From assembly GCA_027314025.1 (NCBI GenBank), contig DAHVCP010000046.1:1-64000 (forward strand): DNA of 64,000 nucleotides. The letters run 5' to 3'. Below the pieces are notes generated by a model. It ran no database searches. It saw only the letters and a list, made by a program, of their open reading frames with translations, and was not told the DNA's origin. This document shows, in pieces, positions 16,093 through 24,718 of this stretch. The stretch comes from Acidobacteriota bacterium. Lineage in GTDB: Bacteria > Acidobacteriota > Terriglobia > Terriglobales > SCQP01. A program made the position numbers and the translations under genes. The first letter of the stretch is position 1. Every line of letters begins with the position of its first letter.

Positions 16093-17039
16093 AGCGCGGC
16101 TTCGGTTTGCCGCAGGCGGAGGCGGCGCAGTTCGTCCAGCCCGACGACGGCGACGATGACCGCGCCGATGATGATCTCCTGGACGAAGGGAGAGATGCCC
16201 AGCAGGTCGGTGCCGTTGTGGATGAGGGCCATGACGAAAGAGCCGGCGATGGTACCGAGGATGGAGCCTTCGCCGCCGGTGAGCGTGCCGCCGCCGATGA
16301 CCACGGCGGCGATGGCGTCCAACTCCAGGCCGATGCCGGCGGTGGGCTGGCCGCTGATGAGGCGGGCGGTCTCCACCGCGCCGGCCAAGCCGGTGAAGGC
16401 GCCGGCGACGACGAAGATCAGCAGCACGTAGCGGCGAACGGGGATGCCGGACTGCACGCAGGCGGAGCGGTTGCTGCCCAGGGCGTAGCAGTAACGGCCC
16501 AGGCGCGTGTGGTCGAGGAGGTAATAGCCGACGGCGGCGGCGATGGCCAGCGCCAAAACGGGGTAGGGAAGGACGCCGAAGAGGGCGCCGTCGGAAAGGG
16601 CGCCGAAGGCGGCGGGAATGTTGGTGACCGGCACGCCGTGCGTGACCAGCAGCGCCCAGCCGCGGAAGATGCCCATGGTGCCGAGCGTGGCGATGAAGGA
16701 GGGCACCAGAAACCGCGTGGTCAAAAGACCGTTGATGAGGCCCAGCAGGGCGCCGACGGCGATGCCCACGGCGATGCCGGCGGCGGTCGAAGTCCAGTGC
16801 TGCAAGGCGAAGGCGGTGTAGACGCCGGACAAGGCGGCGAGGGAGCCGACGGAGAGGTCAATTTCCCCGGCGATCATGACCAGCGTCATGCCCACGGCAA
16901 TGATGGTGACCACCGTGGCTTGGCGCAGGACGGCGCCGAGATTTTCCAGGCGCAGAAAATTCGGCGAGCTGATGGCCAGCACCACGAACAACAGCGCCAG
17001 GCTGGTGTACGGGAGCAGGCGTTTCCACCAATGGCTCAT
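16089..17039 (-). CDS. Ribose/simple-sugar ABC transporter permease
   Basis: A 316-residue membrane protein of the RbsC/BPD_transp_2 family with about eight to ten hydrophobic segments and the hallmark GMTLVMIAGEIDLSVGSLAALSG near the N-terminus and IAAVVIGGGTLTGGEGSI in the second half. It forms the sugar channel with the double ATPase upstream. The start is taken at 17039 (MSHWWKRLL); the longer frame to 17204 adds Pro-rich non-family sequence. The EAA-like loop expected in the RbsC family lies around GTIAGSFVMALIHNG. Its stop overlaps the Gfo/Idh start. Confidence 0.92.
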   Translation of the reverse strand: MSHWWKRLLPYTSLALLFVVLAISSPNFLRLENLGAVLRQATVVTIIAVGMTLVMIAGEIDLSVGSLAALSGVYTAFALQHWTSTAAGIAVGIAVGALLGLINGLLTTRFLVPSFIATLGTMGIFRGWALLVTHGVPVTNIPAAFGALSDGALFGVLPYPVLALAIAAAVGYYLLDHTRLGRYCYALGSNRSACVQSGIPVRRYVLLIFVVAGAFTGLAGAVETARLISGQPTAGIGLELDAIAAVVIGGGTLTGGEGSILGTIAGSFVMALIHNGTDLLGISPFVQEIIIGAVIVAVVGLDELRRLRLRQTEAAL

Positions 17040-17109
17040 AGCGCGCCTCCGGCGCTGCGGCTCATCGTGCACCTCCGGTGCGCGGATATGTCGTGCCGGG
17101 CGCGGTGAC

Positions 17110-18765
17110 TCATGGCTGCCCTCCGGCGTCGGCGGAACCGGCGGTTTTTTCGGCGGGGGCGGCCGCAAGCAGCATGGCCTCCCGGGTGATGGCGTCGCCG
17201 GCAAGTTCCTGGGCGACGCATCCGCGGCGCAGAACGAGAACGCGGTGGCAGAGCTGCATCAGTTCCTCGAGATCGGAGCTGACCACCAGCACGGCGGCGC
17301 CGGCGCGCAGACGGGCGGCGATCTGCTGCTGGATGTCGCGGCGGGCGCGAATGTCCACGCCGCGGGTGGGTTCGTTGAGAATCAGCAGGCGGCTGGGCTG
17401 GGCCAGCCAGCGCGCGAACAAGAGCTTCTGCTGCGTGCCGCCGCTGAGGGAACGGGAGGGCAAGCGCCAGAAGCGGTCCTCGACGCCGCTGGCGGCGAGG
17501 CTGTCGGCGGCGATCGCCGCTTCGCGGCGCCGGCGCAAGCGCCACCAGGAGGCGAAGGCGGGCACGGCGGCCAACGTGGCATTGGCGGTGGCGGGGAGCT
17601 GGGGGCAGAGGGCTTGGGCGCGGTCTTCGGGGATGAAGCCCAGGCCCTGGCGCACCGCCTCGGCGCTGCCGCGGGCAAGGGCGGGCTGGCCGTCGAGGCG
17701 GGCTTCGCCGGCGTCGAAGCGGCGCAGGCCGAAGATGCACTCCGCCAAGGTGGCGCGGCCGTCGCCGGCGATGCCCGCCAGGCCCACGGCTTCGCCGGCG
17801 CGAATGGCCAGATCGAGGCCGGAGAACTGGCCGCGCAGGGCGGCGCCGCGCAGTTCATAGCGTACCGGCGCAGCGGCGGGCGGGGCGGCGGCGTGGCGGG
17901 TGACGGCAACTTTTTCGCCGACCATGGCGGCGGCGATTGCCGGCCAATCGAAACCGGCGGCGGTTTGGCGGCCCATGGAGGCGCTTGCCACGCTGCTGCC
18001 GTCGCCGCCGGCGGTCTCGCTGCCCGCGGCGGCGGCGGCGGAGAAGACGATCTCGCCGTTGCGGAGGACGGTGACGCGGCCGGCGATCTGGGCCAGTTCC
18101 TCGAAGCGGTGGGAGATATAGATGATCCCCAGGCCGCCGCGGCGCAGGCGCTCCAGCAATTGGAACAGAGTCCGCACCTCGGCGGCGTTGAGGGCGCTGG
18201 TGGGCTCATCCAGAATGAGCAGGCGGCGGGCGCGATGGAAGCCCTTGGCGATGGCGACCAGTTGCCGCTGGCCGGTGCGCAGATCGTGGAGGCGGCGGGC
18301 GGGGTCGAGGGCGATGCCGCATTCGTCCAACAGTTCGCGGGCGGCGCGGCGTTCGGCGGCGGCGTCCAGGCGGCCCCAGCCGCGGCCGGGCTCGGCGCCG
18401 AGCAGGAGGTTGGCGGCGACGGTGAGGTGCGGCGCCAGGTCCAGCTCCTGATAGACCATGGCGACGCCGGCGGCGAGCGCCTCGCGGGGATGGCGGAAGC
18501 GCACCGGCTGGCCGTTGACGTGGAGGACGCCGCGGTCGGGCTGAAGGGCGCCGGCGATGATCTTCATCAAGGTGCTTTTGCCGGCGCCGTTCATGCCCAG
18601 CAGGGCATGGATTTCGCCCGGGCGAAACTCCGCGCTCACGCCGCGCAGCACCGGGGCGGCGAAGGATTTCCAGATGCCCTCGATGGCCACCGCCGGCGGC
18701 GGTGCGACCGCCGGGGCCGGGGCGGCTGCGGGACCGGGAGCGGGATCGGTGGGCGGGATGGGCAA
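17110..18765 (-). CDS. Sugar ABC transporter ATP-binding protein with two nucleotide-binding domains
   Basis: A 551-residue RbsA/XylG/MglA-like protein. The first domain has Walker A GMNGAGKST, signature LRTGQRQLV and Walker B LLILDEPTSAL. The second has a degenerate Walker A (GIAGDGRAT), a canonical signature LSGGTQQK and Walker B LLILNEPTRGVD, in which the usual catalytic Asp is replaced by Asn. This asymmetry is normal for the CUT2 class. Ala/Pro-rich residues at the N-terminus (1-25) are extra. It lies 24 bases after the binding-protein gene on the same strand. Confidence 0.93.
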   Translation of the reverse strand: MPIPPTDPAPGPAAAPAPAVAPPPAVAIEGIWKSFAAPVLRGVSAEFRPGEIHALLGMNGAGKSTLMKIIAGALQPDRGVLHVNGQPVRFRHPREALAAGVAMVYQELDLAPHLTVAANLLLGAEPGRGWGRLDAAAERRAARELLDECGIALDPARRLHDLRTGQRQLVAIAKGFHRARRLLILDEPTSALNAAEVRTLFQLLERLRRGGLGIIYISHRFEELAQIAGRVTVLRNGEIVFSAAAAAGSETAGGDGSSVASASMGRQTAAGFDWPAIAAAMVGEKVAVTRHAAAPPAAAPVRYELRGAALRGQFSGLDLAIRAGEAVGLAGIAGDGRATLAECIFGLRRFDAGEARLDGQPALARGSAEAVRQGLGFIPEDRAQALCPQLPATANATLAAVPAFASWWRLRRRREAAIAADSLAASGVEDRFWRLPSRSLSGGTQQKLLFARWLAQPSRLLILNEPTRGVDIRARRDIQQQIAARLRAGAAVLVVSSDLEELMQLCHRVLVLRRGCVAQELAGDAITREAMLLAAAPAEKTAGSADAGGQP

Positions 18766-18789
18766 GCGCAGGCGCTCCGCGCGGCGGGG

Positions 18790-19902
18790 CTATTGAAAGA
18801 CAGGCGGCGCCAGGACGGCCTGCATCCCAGCGGCGTTCATGTTGGCGGGGGTGACCAGATGCAGCGGCGTTTGGATGCGGGCCGGGCTGGACTGGCCATG
18901 CAGCTTGCGCACCAGCGCCCGCACGGCATCATAGCCGATTTTGTAGGGGTCCTGAACGATCAAGGCGTCCAATACGTGCTGGCGCAGGGCGCGGACTAGG
19001 TCGGGATCGGTGTCGAAGCCGACCAGCGGCATTTTGCCAGCGAGATGATGGGCCTCCAGCGCCAAGACGCAGCCCAGGGCGCTGCTCTCATTGGAGGCGA
19101 ACATGCCGTCAAGATGAGGATGGGCGGAAAGAATGTCGTCGGCGACGGTGCGGGATTTGGCGACGTCGGCCATGCCGTACTGAAAGGCGACGATGTGGAT
19201 ATTGGGATAATGGCTGGCGATCTCCCGTTCGAAGCCGTGCTCCCGCTGCACGGTGGAGACGCTGCCGGGGGCGACGCCGACGACGCCGATGTCGCCGTGG
19301 CCGTGCAGGAGCTGGGCGAGATAGTCGGCGTCCATTTTGCCGCCCTCGCGGTTGTTGCTGGCGACATAGGTGACGTAGGCGGAAGGGGGCAGGGCGATGC
19401 CGGAATCCATGATCGCCACCGGGATGTGGGCGGCGTCGGCGCGGCGGACGACGGGGGCCAGCGCCTGTTGCTGCGCCGGGGCCAGGACGATGCCTTGCAC
19501 GCGGCGGCTGATGGCGTCGTCCACGATGTCCACTTCCTGCGTGTAGTCGGTTTCGGCCGGCGGGCCGTTCCACCAGATGCGGTAGCCGTAGTGCTTGGCC
19601 GCGGCCGCCGCGCCGGCATGGATGGTCTGCCAGTAGGGATTTTCCGTACCTTTGGGGATGACGGCGATGACCCGGCCGGGGGCGGAGCGATGGCAGCCGG
19701 CCAGGGCCAGCAGGCCGAAAATCAAGGCGCCCAGGGCGGGCGCCGCCAGCGCGCGCGCCGCGCAAGGGCTGGGCTGGGGCGATCGGGGCCCATGTTCCAG
19801 CCGTGCCGGTAAGCGCGACGCCCCGCCGGCGGCGGGGCTGGGGCCCGCGCCTATCCATAGAGATGCCGGGGTGGAATGGGAATGAGCCGCGTGCCGTTGC
19901 AT
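18790..19902 (-). CDS. Periplasmic sugar-binding lipoprotein of the ABC importer
   Basis: A 370-residue LacI/ribose-binding-like protein (Peripla_BP_4): VIAVIPKGTENPYWQTIHAGAAAA at the start of the mature fold, DAISRRVQGIVLAP, VAIMDSG, and GFDTDPDLVRAL near the hinge. A lipobox (LALAGC) at about residues 54-59 marks it as a lipoprotein. The only good ATG (19902) lies far upstream of the hydrophobic signal. The 45 or so residues between are encoded by a family E REP-like element plus flanking DNA, so the signal sequence is oddly internal. A rarer start (TTG or CTG) closer to the lipobox is possible. It is the first gene of the importer operon and probably has its promoter in 19903-20381. Confidence 0.85.
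   Translation of the reverse strand: MQRHAAHSHSTPASLWIGAGPSPAAGGASRLPARLEHGPRSPQPSPCAARALAAPALGALIFGLLALAGCHRSAPGRVIAVIPKGTENPYWQTIHAGAAAAAKHYGYRIWWNGPPAETDYTQEVDIVDDAISRRVQGIVLAPAQQQALAPVVRRADAAHIPVAIMDSGIALPPSAYVTYVASNNREGGKMDADYLAQLLHGHGDIGVVGVAPGSVSTVQREHGFEREIASHYPNIHIVAFQYGMADVAKSRTVADDILSAHPHLDGMFASNESSALGCVLALEAHHLAGKMPLVGFDTDPDLVRALRQHVLDALIVQDPYKIGYDAVRALVRKLHGQSSPARIQTPLHLVTPANMNAAGMQAVLAPPVFQ
19811..19860. repeat. REP-like element, family E, inside the binding-protein coding region
   Basis: The hairpin CGCCCCGCC/GGCGGGGC with the tail GGGGCCCGCGCCTATCC matches family E copies at 13626, 35841 and 61299. Here it falls after the only ATG and before the signal peptide of the binding protein. 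Confidence 0.8.
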
Positions 19903-20092
19903 AGTTTCGGCGCCCGAGCCAACTGCGGCGCATCCTCCTGACTCGCGTGGGGCGAGTCCGCCCTTCAATGTACTCCGTCGCGGGGCGCGGCTCAACGCTT
20001 TTCCCGCCCGCCTGGCCGTCCCCCCGCTCCCGCCCGCCGCGGCGCGAACTGCGTGCGGCCCGCCGCGGCGATTTCGGCTCCGGATATTGATG

Positions 20093-20193
20093 GGGGCGGG
20101 CGCCAGCCCGGCCGCCGGCGGGGCGTCCCGCTTACGCGGCGCGAGCGCCTGCGGGCTAAAGCCCGCCACACACAGGCTGAAGCCTGTTCCACG
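20093..20193. repeat. REP-like elements, families E (reverse) and D, in the divergent promoter gap
   Basis: The 19903-20381 gap between divergent genes holds an inverted family E copy (20093-20136) and a family D double hairpin (GCGGGCTAAAGCCCGC then AGGCTGAAGCCT, 20149-20193). The gap probably also holds both promoters, but no clear -35/-10 pair or operator was recognised. Confidence 0.75.
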
Positions 20194-20381
20194 GACGGCG
20201 GCGCAGCCGCAGGCCAGGCCTCCGCCCGCGCGTATATTGCCGCACGGCTGAGCCGGAGACCCGGCGGCCCCGCCGCCCCTGGTTTGCCCCCGGGGCAAGA
20301 GGAGCGGCCCTCGCGATCTGACCGCCATCAGTTTCGAGGGCCTCGATCCGGGCGATCGCCGCCTCTTCGCCTACGCTCAAT

Positions 20382-22073
20382 GTGGGGGACGTTTTGCCAT
20401 CAACATCGTTATCCGACGATTCCGCCACGGCTTCATATCCGCGCCATCCCAAGGGCGCCCGGGCTCGCGTCCTGCTGACCTCCGTCTTCGGCCCCTATGC
20501 CCAGGACGACCGATATGGCAGCCGCGCCATCAACCCGATGGAGCTGTACCACAACCAGGTCACCCGCGCCCAAGGGGTCTTTTCGCTGCGCATGTTCCAC
20601 CGTTCCTGGGGCCTGATGTTGATCCGGGAGAATATCCCGGCCGCTTGCACGCTGCTCGATTTTCCCACCCGCGAGCGGTTCCAACGCGAGGTGCAAACCG
20701 GGCGCTACGACGTCATTGGGATCTCCTCGATCATGGTCAACGTCGGCAAGGTGCGGGAAATGTGCCGCATCGCGCGCCAATTCGCGCCGGAGGCGCAGGT
20801 GGTGGTGGGCGGGCATGTGGCCGCCATTCCGGGACTGCGGGATCTGCTGGATGCCGACCACATCGTGGCCGGGGACGGCGTCGCCTGGATGCGCCGCTAT
20901 CTTGGGGCGGATCCCAGCGCGCCGATTCGGCATCCCGCCATCATCTCCGGCTTTGGGCTGCGAGTCATGGGCATTACCGCCCGAGCGTCGGAGGGCGCCA
21001 CGGCGGCGACGGTGATCCCATCCGTCGGCTGTCCGCTGGGGTGTAATTTCTGCACCACGTCGGCGTTTTTCGGCGGCAAGGGCAAGCATCTGGATTTTTA
21101 CCGGACGGGCGCCGAGCTCTTCTCCGTCATGTGCGAGATGGAAGCGCGGCTGAAGGTCCAGTCGTTCTTCATCATGGACGAGAACTTCCTGCTGTTCCGG
21201 CGGCGGGCGATGGAGCTGCTGGAGCTGATGCGCGCCGGCGGCAAGAGCTGGAGCTTCTATGTCTTCTCCTCCGCCAATGCAATCCGCAAGTACACGATGG
21301 AGGAACTGGTTAGCCTGGGCATTTCTTGGATCTGGATGGGATTGGAGTCGCCGCGCGGCGCCTACGCCAAGCTGAAGGGAAGCGATACCCAACAGTTGGC
21401 GCGGGAACTGCGCGGGCACGGCATTCGTCTGCTGGGTTCGACCATCATCGGCCTGGAGCATCACACGCGCGAAAACCTGCCCGGGGAGATCGCGCACGCC
21501 ATCGCCCATGACGCCGATTTCCATCAGTTCATGCTGTATACGCCGGCGCCGGGCACCCCGCTGTTCGCGGAAATGGCGGCGGCGGGACGGCTGCTGCCGG
21601 ACATGGACCCGGCGGACATGCACGGCCAATTTAAGTTCAACTTCCGCCATGCGGCGCTGAGCCGGGATGAATCCAAGGTTTGGCTGGACCGGGCCTTTGT
21701 CCGCGACTTTACGCGCAACGGCCCCAGCGTGTACCGCATTTGCCGCACCACCTTCGCCGGCTGGCTGCGCCATCGTCATCATCCAGATCCGCGGGTGCGT
21801 CGCCGGTTTGCCTTCGAGGCACGGCAGCTGCGCGTCCTATATCCGGCGGTGTTGTGGGCGATGGAGCGCCGCTTGCGCCGGGGCAATCGCCGTGTTGCCC
21901 TGCGGGTCCGTGTTCTGCGCCGGCGCATCATACGGGAATTCGGCTGGCCGGCCCGCGGCGGCGCTCTTCTCGGTCCGTTCCTGTTGTGGACCGCATGGCG
22001 CGAGGATCGCCGTTTGGCGCGCGGCTGGACCTACGAGCCGAAGACCATCGTGGAGCGCTGCCCGCAGCGGTAG
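20382..22073 (+). CDS. B12-binding-domain radical SAM protein
   Basis: A 563-residue protein with an N-terminal Rossmann-type B12-binding-like domain (VLLTSVFGPY to VVVGGHVAAIPGLRDLL), then a radical SAM barrel. The cluster motif is C217-x3-C221-x2-C224 (GCPLGCNFC), which binds a 4Fe-4S cluster and SAM. IMDENFLLFRRR and TPAPGTPLFAEM are typical of the elongator-like branch. The last 150 residues are Arg-rich and may bind membrane or nucleic acid. Family members act in lipid (hopanoid), cofactor and natural-product methylation, so substrate cannot be assigned. The start is a GTG at 20382 without a strong ribosome site. It stands alone, divergent from the sugar importer operon, with no obvious pathway partner. 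Confidence 0.85.
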   Translation: MGDVLPSTSLSDDSATASYPRHPKGARARVLLTSVFGPYAQDDRYGSRAINPMELYHNQVTRAQGVFSLRMFHRSWGLMLIRENIPAACTLLDFPTRERFQREVQTGRYDVIGISSIMVNVGKVREMCRIARQFAPEAQVVVGGHVAAIPGLRDLLDADHIVAGDGVAWMRRYLGADPSAPIRHPAIISGFGLRVMGITARASEGATAATVIPSVGCPLGCNFCTTSAFFGGKGKHLDFYRTGAELFSVMCEMEARLKVQSFFIMDENFLLFRRRAMELLELMRAGGKSWSFYVFSSANAIRKYTMEELVSLGISWIWMGLESPRGAYAKLKGSDTQQLARELRGHGIRLLGSTIIGLEHHTRENLPGEIAHAIAHDADFHQFMLYTPAPGTPLFAEMAAAGRLLPDMDPADMHGQFKFNFRHAALSRDESKVWLDRAFVRDFTRNGPSVYRICRTTFAGWLRHRHHPDPRVRRRFAFEARQLRVLYPAVLWAMERRLRRGNRRVALRVRVLRRRIIREFGWPARGGALLGPFLLWTAWREDRRLARGWTYEPKTIVERCPQR

Positions 22074-22177
22074 CCAGCCTTCCGGGGGATCGGTCCGCTG
22101 CGCCGGGCGGAATGCAGCCGCGGTTCGGCGCGGATGGCGACGGGCCGACGGTGCAGCCATCCGGGCGGCTGTGCGGT

Positions 22178-22215
22178 TGGCGACAGCCAAGACGGCTATC
22201 CTACACTCGCTGCGC
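22178..22215. repeat. REP-like element, family A
   Basis: GACAGCC-AA-GACGGCTATCC at 22182-22202 with the usual CTACACTCGCTGCG tail. It lies between the radical SAM gene and the uronate isomerase gene. Confidence 0.7.
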
Positions 22216-22377
22216 AGGCGGCCGGGCGGCTAGCCCAATGACGCAGCGGCGGGTGGGCGGGGCGGCGGGGCGGTTGTATCCGGGGGCGGGGAAAGCTATT
22301 GTGTGGAGGGCCGGGCCGGATGGCGGCGCCAGCGGCGCCGGCCGCCTAGGGGCCAGAGCGCGTGACCGCAATCGCCA

Positions 22378-23931
22378 ATGCGCACATTCATTCATGAGGA
22401 TTTTTTGCTGGCGACGGCGGCGGCGCGGCGGCTGTACCACGGCTACGCCGAGCGCCAGCCGATATGGGATTACCACTGCCATCTGCCCGTGGCGGATTTG
22501 GCCGCCGACCGGCGGTTCGCCAACCTGACGGAGATTTGGCTGGACGGCGACCACTACAAATGGCGGGCGATGCGTGCCTGCGGGGTGGAGGAGCGGCGGA
22601 TCACCGGGGATGCGCCGGCGCGGGAAAAATTTCTGGCCTGGGCGGCGGTGGCGCCGCGCTGTTTGGGCAACCCGCTGTATCACTGGACGCACCTGGAGCT
22701 GAAACGGTATTTCGACTTCGACGGCCTGCTGGGCCCGGAGACGGCGGAGGCGGTGTGGGCGCGGGCCAACCGGCGGCTGCAAGCGCCGGAGCGCAGCGCG
22801 CGGGGCATTCTGTCGGCGTTCGGCGTGCGCGCGGTCTGCACCACGGATTCGCCGACTGACGATTTGGCGGCGCACCGGCAACTGCAAGCGGCGGGGCTGA
22901 CGATCTTTCCCACCTTCCGTCCCGACGGGGCGCTGCACGCCAGCGACGCTGGGGCATTCAACCGCTGGACCGACCTGCTGGCGGCGCGGGCGAACGTCGA
23001 GATCCGGCAGCTGGGGGATTTTCTCGACGCGCTGCGGGCGCGGCATGCGGCGTTTCATCAAGCCGGCTGCCGGCTGAGCGACCATGGCTTGAACGTTTGT
23101 TTCGGTCCGCCCTGCTCCGCGGCGGAGGCCGCCAGCGCCTTCGCCGCGCTGCGCGGCGGGCAGCCGCTGGCGCCGGAGGCGGCGGACGGCTTCGCCGGCT
23201 TCTTGATGATGTTCTTTGGGCATCTCGACGCCGAGCGGGGCTGGACCAAGCAGCTGCACCTGGGCGCGATGCGCAACGGCAACACGCGCATGCGGGCGCG
23301 GCTGGGGCCGGACACCGGCTTCGATTCCATCGGCGATTGGCCGCAGGCATGGGCGCTGGGGCAGTACATGGACCGGCTGGACCGGGAAGAGGCGCTGCCG
23401 CAGATGATCGTGTACAACGCCAACCCGGCGGAAAATTACGCCTTCGCGGCGCTGGCGGGGAACTTCAGCGACGAACGCGGGGGCAAGATTCAATTCGGCA
23501 GCGGCTGGTGGTTCTTGGACCAGAAAGAGGCGATGGAATGGCAGCTAAACGCGCTGGCGCACACCGGGCTGCTGTCCCGCTTCGTGGGCATGGTGACCGA
23601 CTCGCGGTCGTTCCTGTCCTATCCGCGGCATGAATATTTCCGCCGCGTGCTCTGCAACCTGCTGGGCGCGGCGATGGAGCGGGGCGAGCTGCCTGGCGAT
23701 GAGGATTTGGTCGGCGGAATGATCGCCGATATTTGCTGCCGCAACGCGGAGGAGTTTTTGCGCCTGCCCGAGCTGGCGGGGGAAAGAGCGGGGGAAGCAT
23801 CGGCGAAGGGCGGCGCGGCGAGGAATGCGGCGAAGGGCGAAGCGGGCGGCGGCGCGGGGCACGGAAAGGCGCGGCGCGCGGGAAAAAGGCCGGCCGCTGG
23901 GCCGGGGCGGAAAACAGGGAAGGGAACGTAG
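22378..23931 (+). CDS. uxaC: Glucuronate isomerase (uronate isomerase)
   Basis: A 517-residue UxaC homologue that converts D-glucuronate to D-fructuronate and D-galacturonate to D-tagaturonate in the cytoplasm. Strong family motifs: FIHEDFLLATAAARRLYHGYA, PIWDYHCHLPVADLAADRRF with the metal HxH, YHWTHLELKRYF, CTTDSPTDDL, KQLHLGAMRNGNTRM, and MVTDSRSFLSYPRHEYFRRVLCNLLG. About 50 residues beyond the family C-terminus form a Lys/Arg/Gly/Ala-rich tail not seen in standard UxaC. The next gene (an SDR) starts 10 bases after the stop and the transporter overlaps the SDR, giving a three-gene uronate operon. Confidence 0.95.
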   Translation: MRTFIHEDFLLATAAARRLYHGYAERQPIWDYHCHLPVADLAADRRFANLTEIWLDGDHYKWRAMRACGVEERRITGDAPAREKFLAWAAVAPRCLGNPLYHWTHLELKRYFDFDGLLGPETAEAVWARANRRLQAPERSARGILSAFGVRAVCTTDSPTDDLAAHRQLQAAGLTIFPTFRPDGALHASDAGAFNRWTDLLAARANVEIRQLGDFLDALRARHAAFHQAGCRLSDHGLNVCFGPPCSAAEAASAFAALRGGQPLAPEAADGFAGFLMMFFGHLDAERGWTKQLHLGAMRNGNTRMRARLGPDTGFDSIGDWPQAWALGQYMDRLDREEALPQMIVYNANPAENYAFAALAGNFSDERGGKIQFGSGWWFLDQKEAMEWQLNALAHTGLLSRFVGMVTDSRSFLSYPRHEYFRRVLCNLLGAAMERGELPGDEDLVGGMIADICCRNAEEFLRLPELAGERAGEASAKGGAARNAAKGEAGGGAGHGKARRAGKRPAAGPGRKTGKGT

Positions 23932-23941
23932 GCGAACGGCG

Positions 23942-24718
23942 ATGGGACTACCGGAACTGGATTTGACGGGGCAGCGCGCGGTGGTGGTGGGCGGAACCTC
24001 GGGCATTGGCTTGGCGCTGGCGCTGGGCTTGGCGCGGGCCGGTGCCGACGTGGCGGTGGCGGGACGGCGGATGGCGCTGGCCGAAGACACGGCGCGGCAG
24101 ATCACGGCGATGGGGCGGTGCGGCGTGGCGGCGGCGGCGGATGTGACCGACCGCGCCAGCCTGGAGGCGCTGCGGCAAACGGTGGAGCAGGCGTTCGGCG
24201 AGGTCCAGATTTTGCTGAACTGCGCCGGCTACACGCGGCGGCGGGCGACATTGGATGTGCCGCGGGAGGAATGGCAGGGGATTTTGGACACCAACCTGAC
24301 CGGCACGCTGCTGGCCTGCCAGGTCTTTGGGCGCGGCATGCTGGAGCGCGGCTACGGGCGGATCATCAACACCGGTTCGCTGACGTCGTTCATTTCCATG
24401 TATGAGGTCGCGGCGTATTCCGCCAGCAAGGCGGCGGTGGCGTCGCTGACGCGGTCGCTGGCGATCGAATGGGCGCGACGGGGGGTGACGGTGAACGCCA
24501 TCGCGCCGGGGGTGTTCCGCACCGACATCAACCGGGAGTTGCTGGACGGGACGGCGCGGGGGCAGGAGTTGCTGCTGCGCACGCCGATGGGACGGTTCGG
24601 GAAGGTCGAGGAACTGGTCGGCGCGGCGGTGTTTTTGGCTTCGCGCGCCGCCGGCTTCGTCACCGGACATGTGCTGGCGGTGGATGGCGGCTTTCTCGCC
24701 AGCGGGGTCAACCAGTGA
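23942..24718 (+). CDS. SDR-family oxidoreductase of the uronate operon
   Basis: A 258-residue classical short-chain dehydrogenase: cofactor motif GGTSGIGLALA, NCAG in LLNCAGYTRR, catalytic Ser in NTGSLTS, YxxxK in YSASKAAV, and the C-terminal GHVLAVDGGF. It sits between uxaC and an ExuT-like transporter, 10 bases after uxaC and overlapping the transporter start by GTGA. Members of this family reduce fructuronate to mannonate in some Bacillus uronate operons, so this gene may supply the reductase that UxuB or UxaB would otherwise provide. A 2-keto-3-deoxy-aldonate dehydrogenase role is the alternative. The start at 23942 matches the family N-terminus. Confidence 0.85.
   Translation: MGLPELDLTGQRAVVVGGTSGIGLALALGLARAGADVAVAGRRMALAEDTARQITAMGRCGVAAAADVTDRASLEALRQTVEQAFGEVQILLNCAGYTRRRATLDVPREEWQGILDTNLTGTLLACQVFGRGMLERGYGRIINTGSLTSFISMYEVAAYSASKAAVASLTRSLAIEWARRGVTVNAIAPGVFRTDINRELLDGTARGQELLLRTPMGRFGKVEELVGAAVFLASRAAGFVTGHVLAVDGGFLASGVNQ

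Noticed and set aside
19903-20381. Riboswitch upstream of the B12-binding radical SAM gene
   Set aside because: No cobalamin-box or other conserved riboswitch core was visible; the gap is filled by REP-like hairpins.
20156-20452. 98-residue minus-strand ORF with KTSPTLSVGEEAAIARIEALE
   Set aside because: The N-terminal part looks protein-like, but it overlaps the start of the radical SAM gene and ends in REP family D sequence; support is too weak to call.
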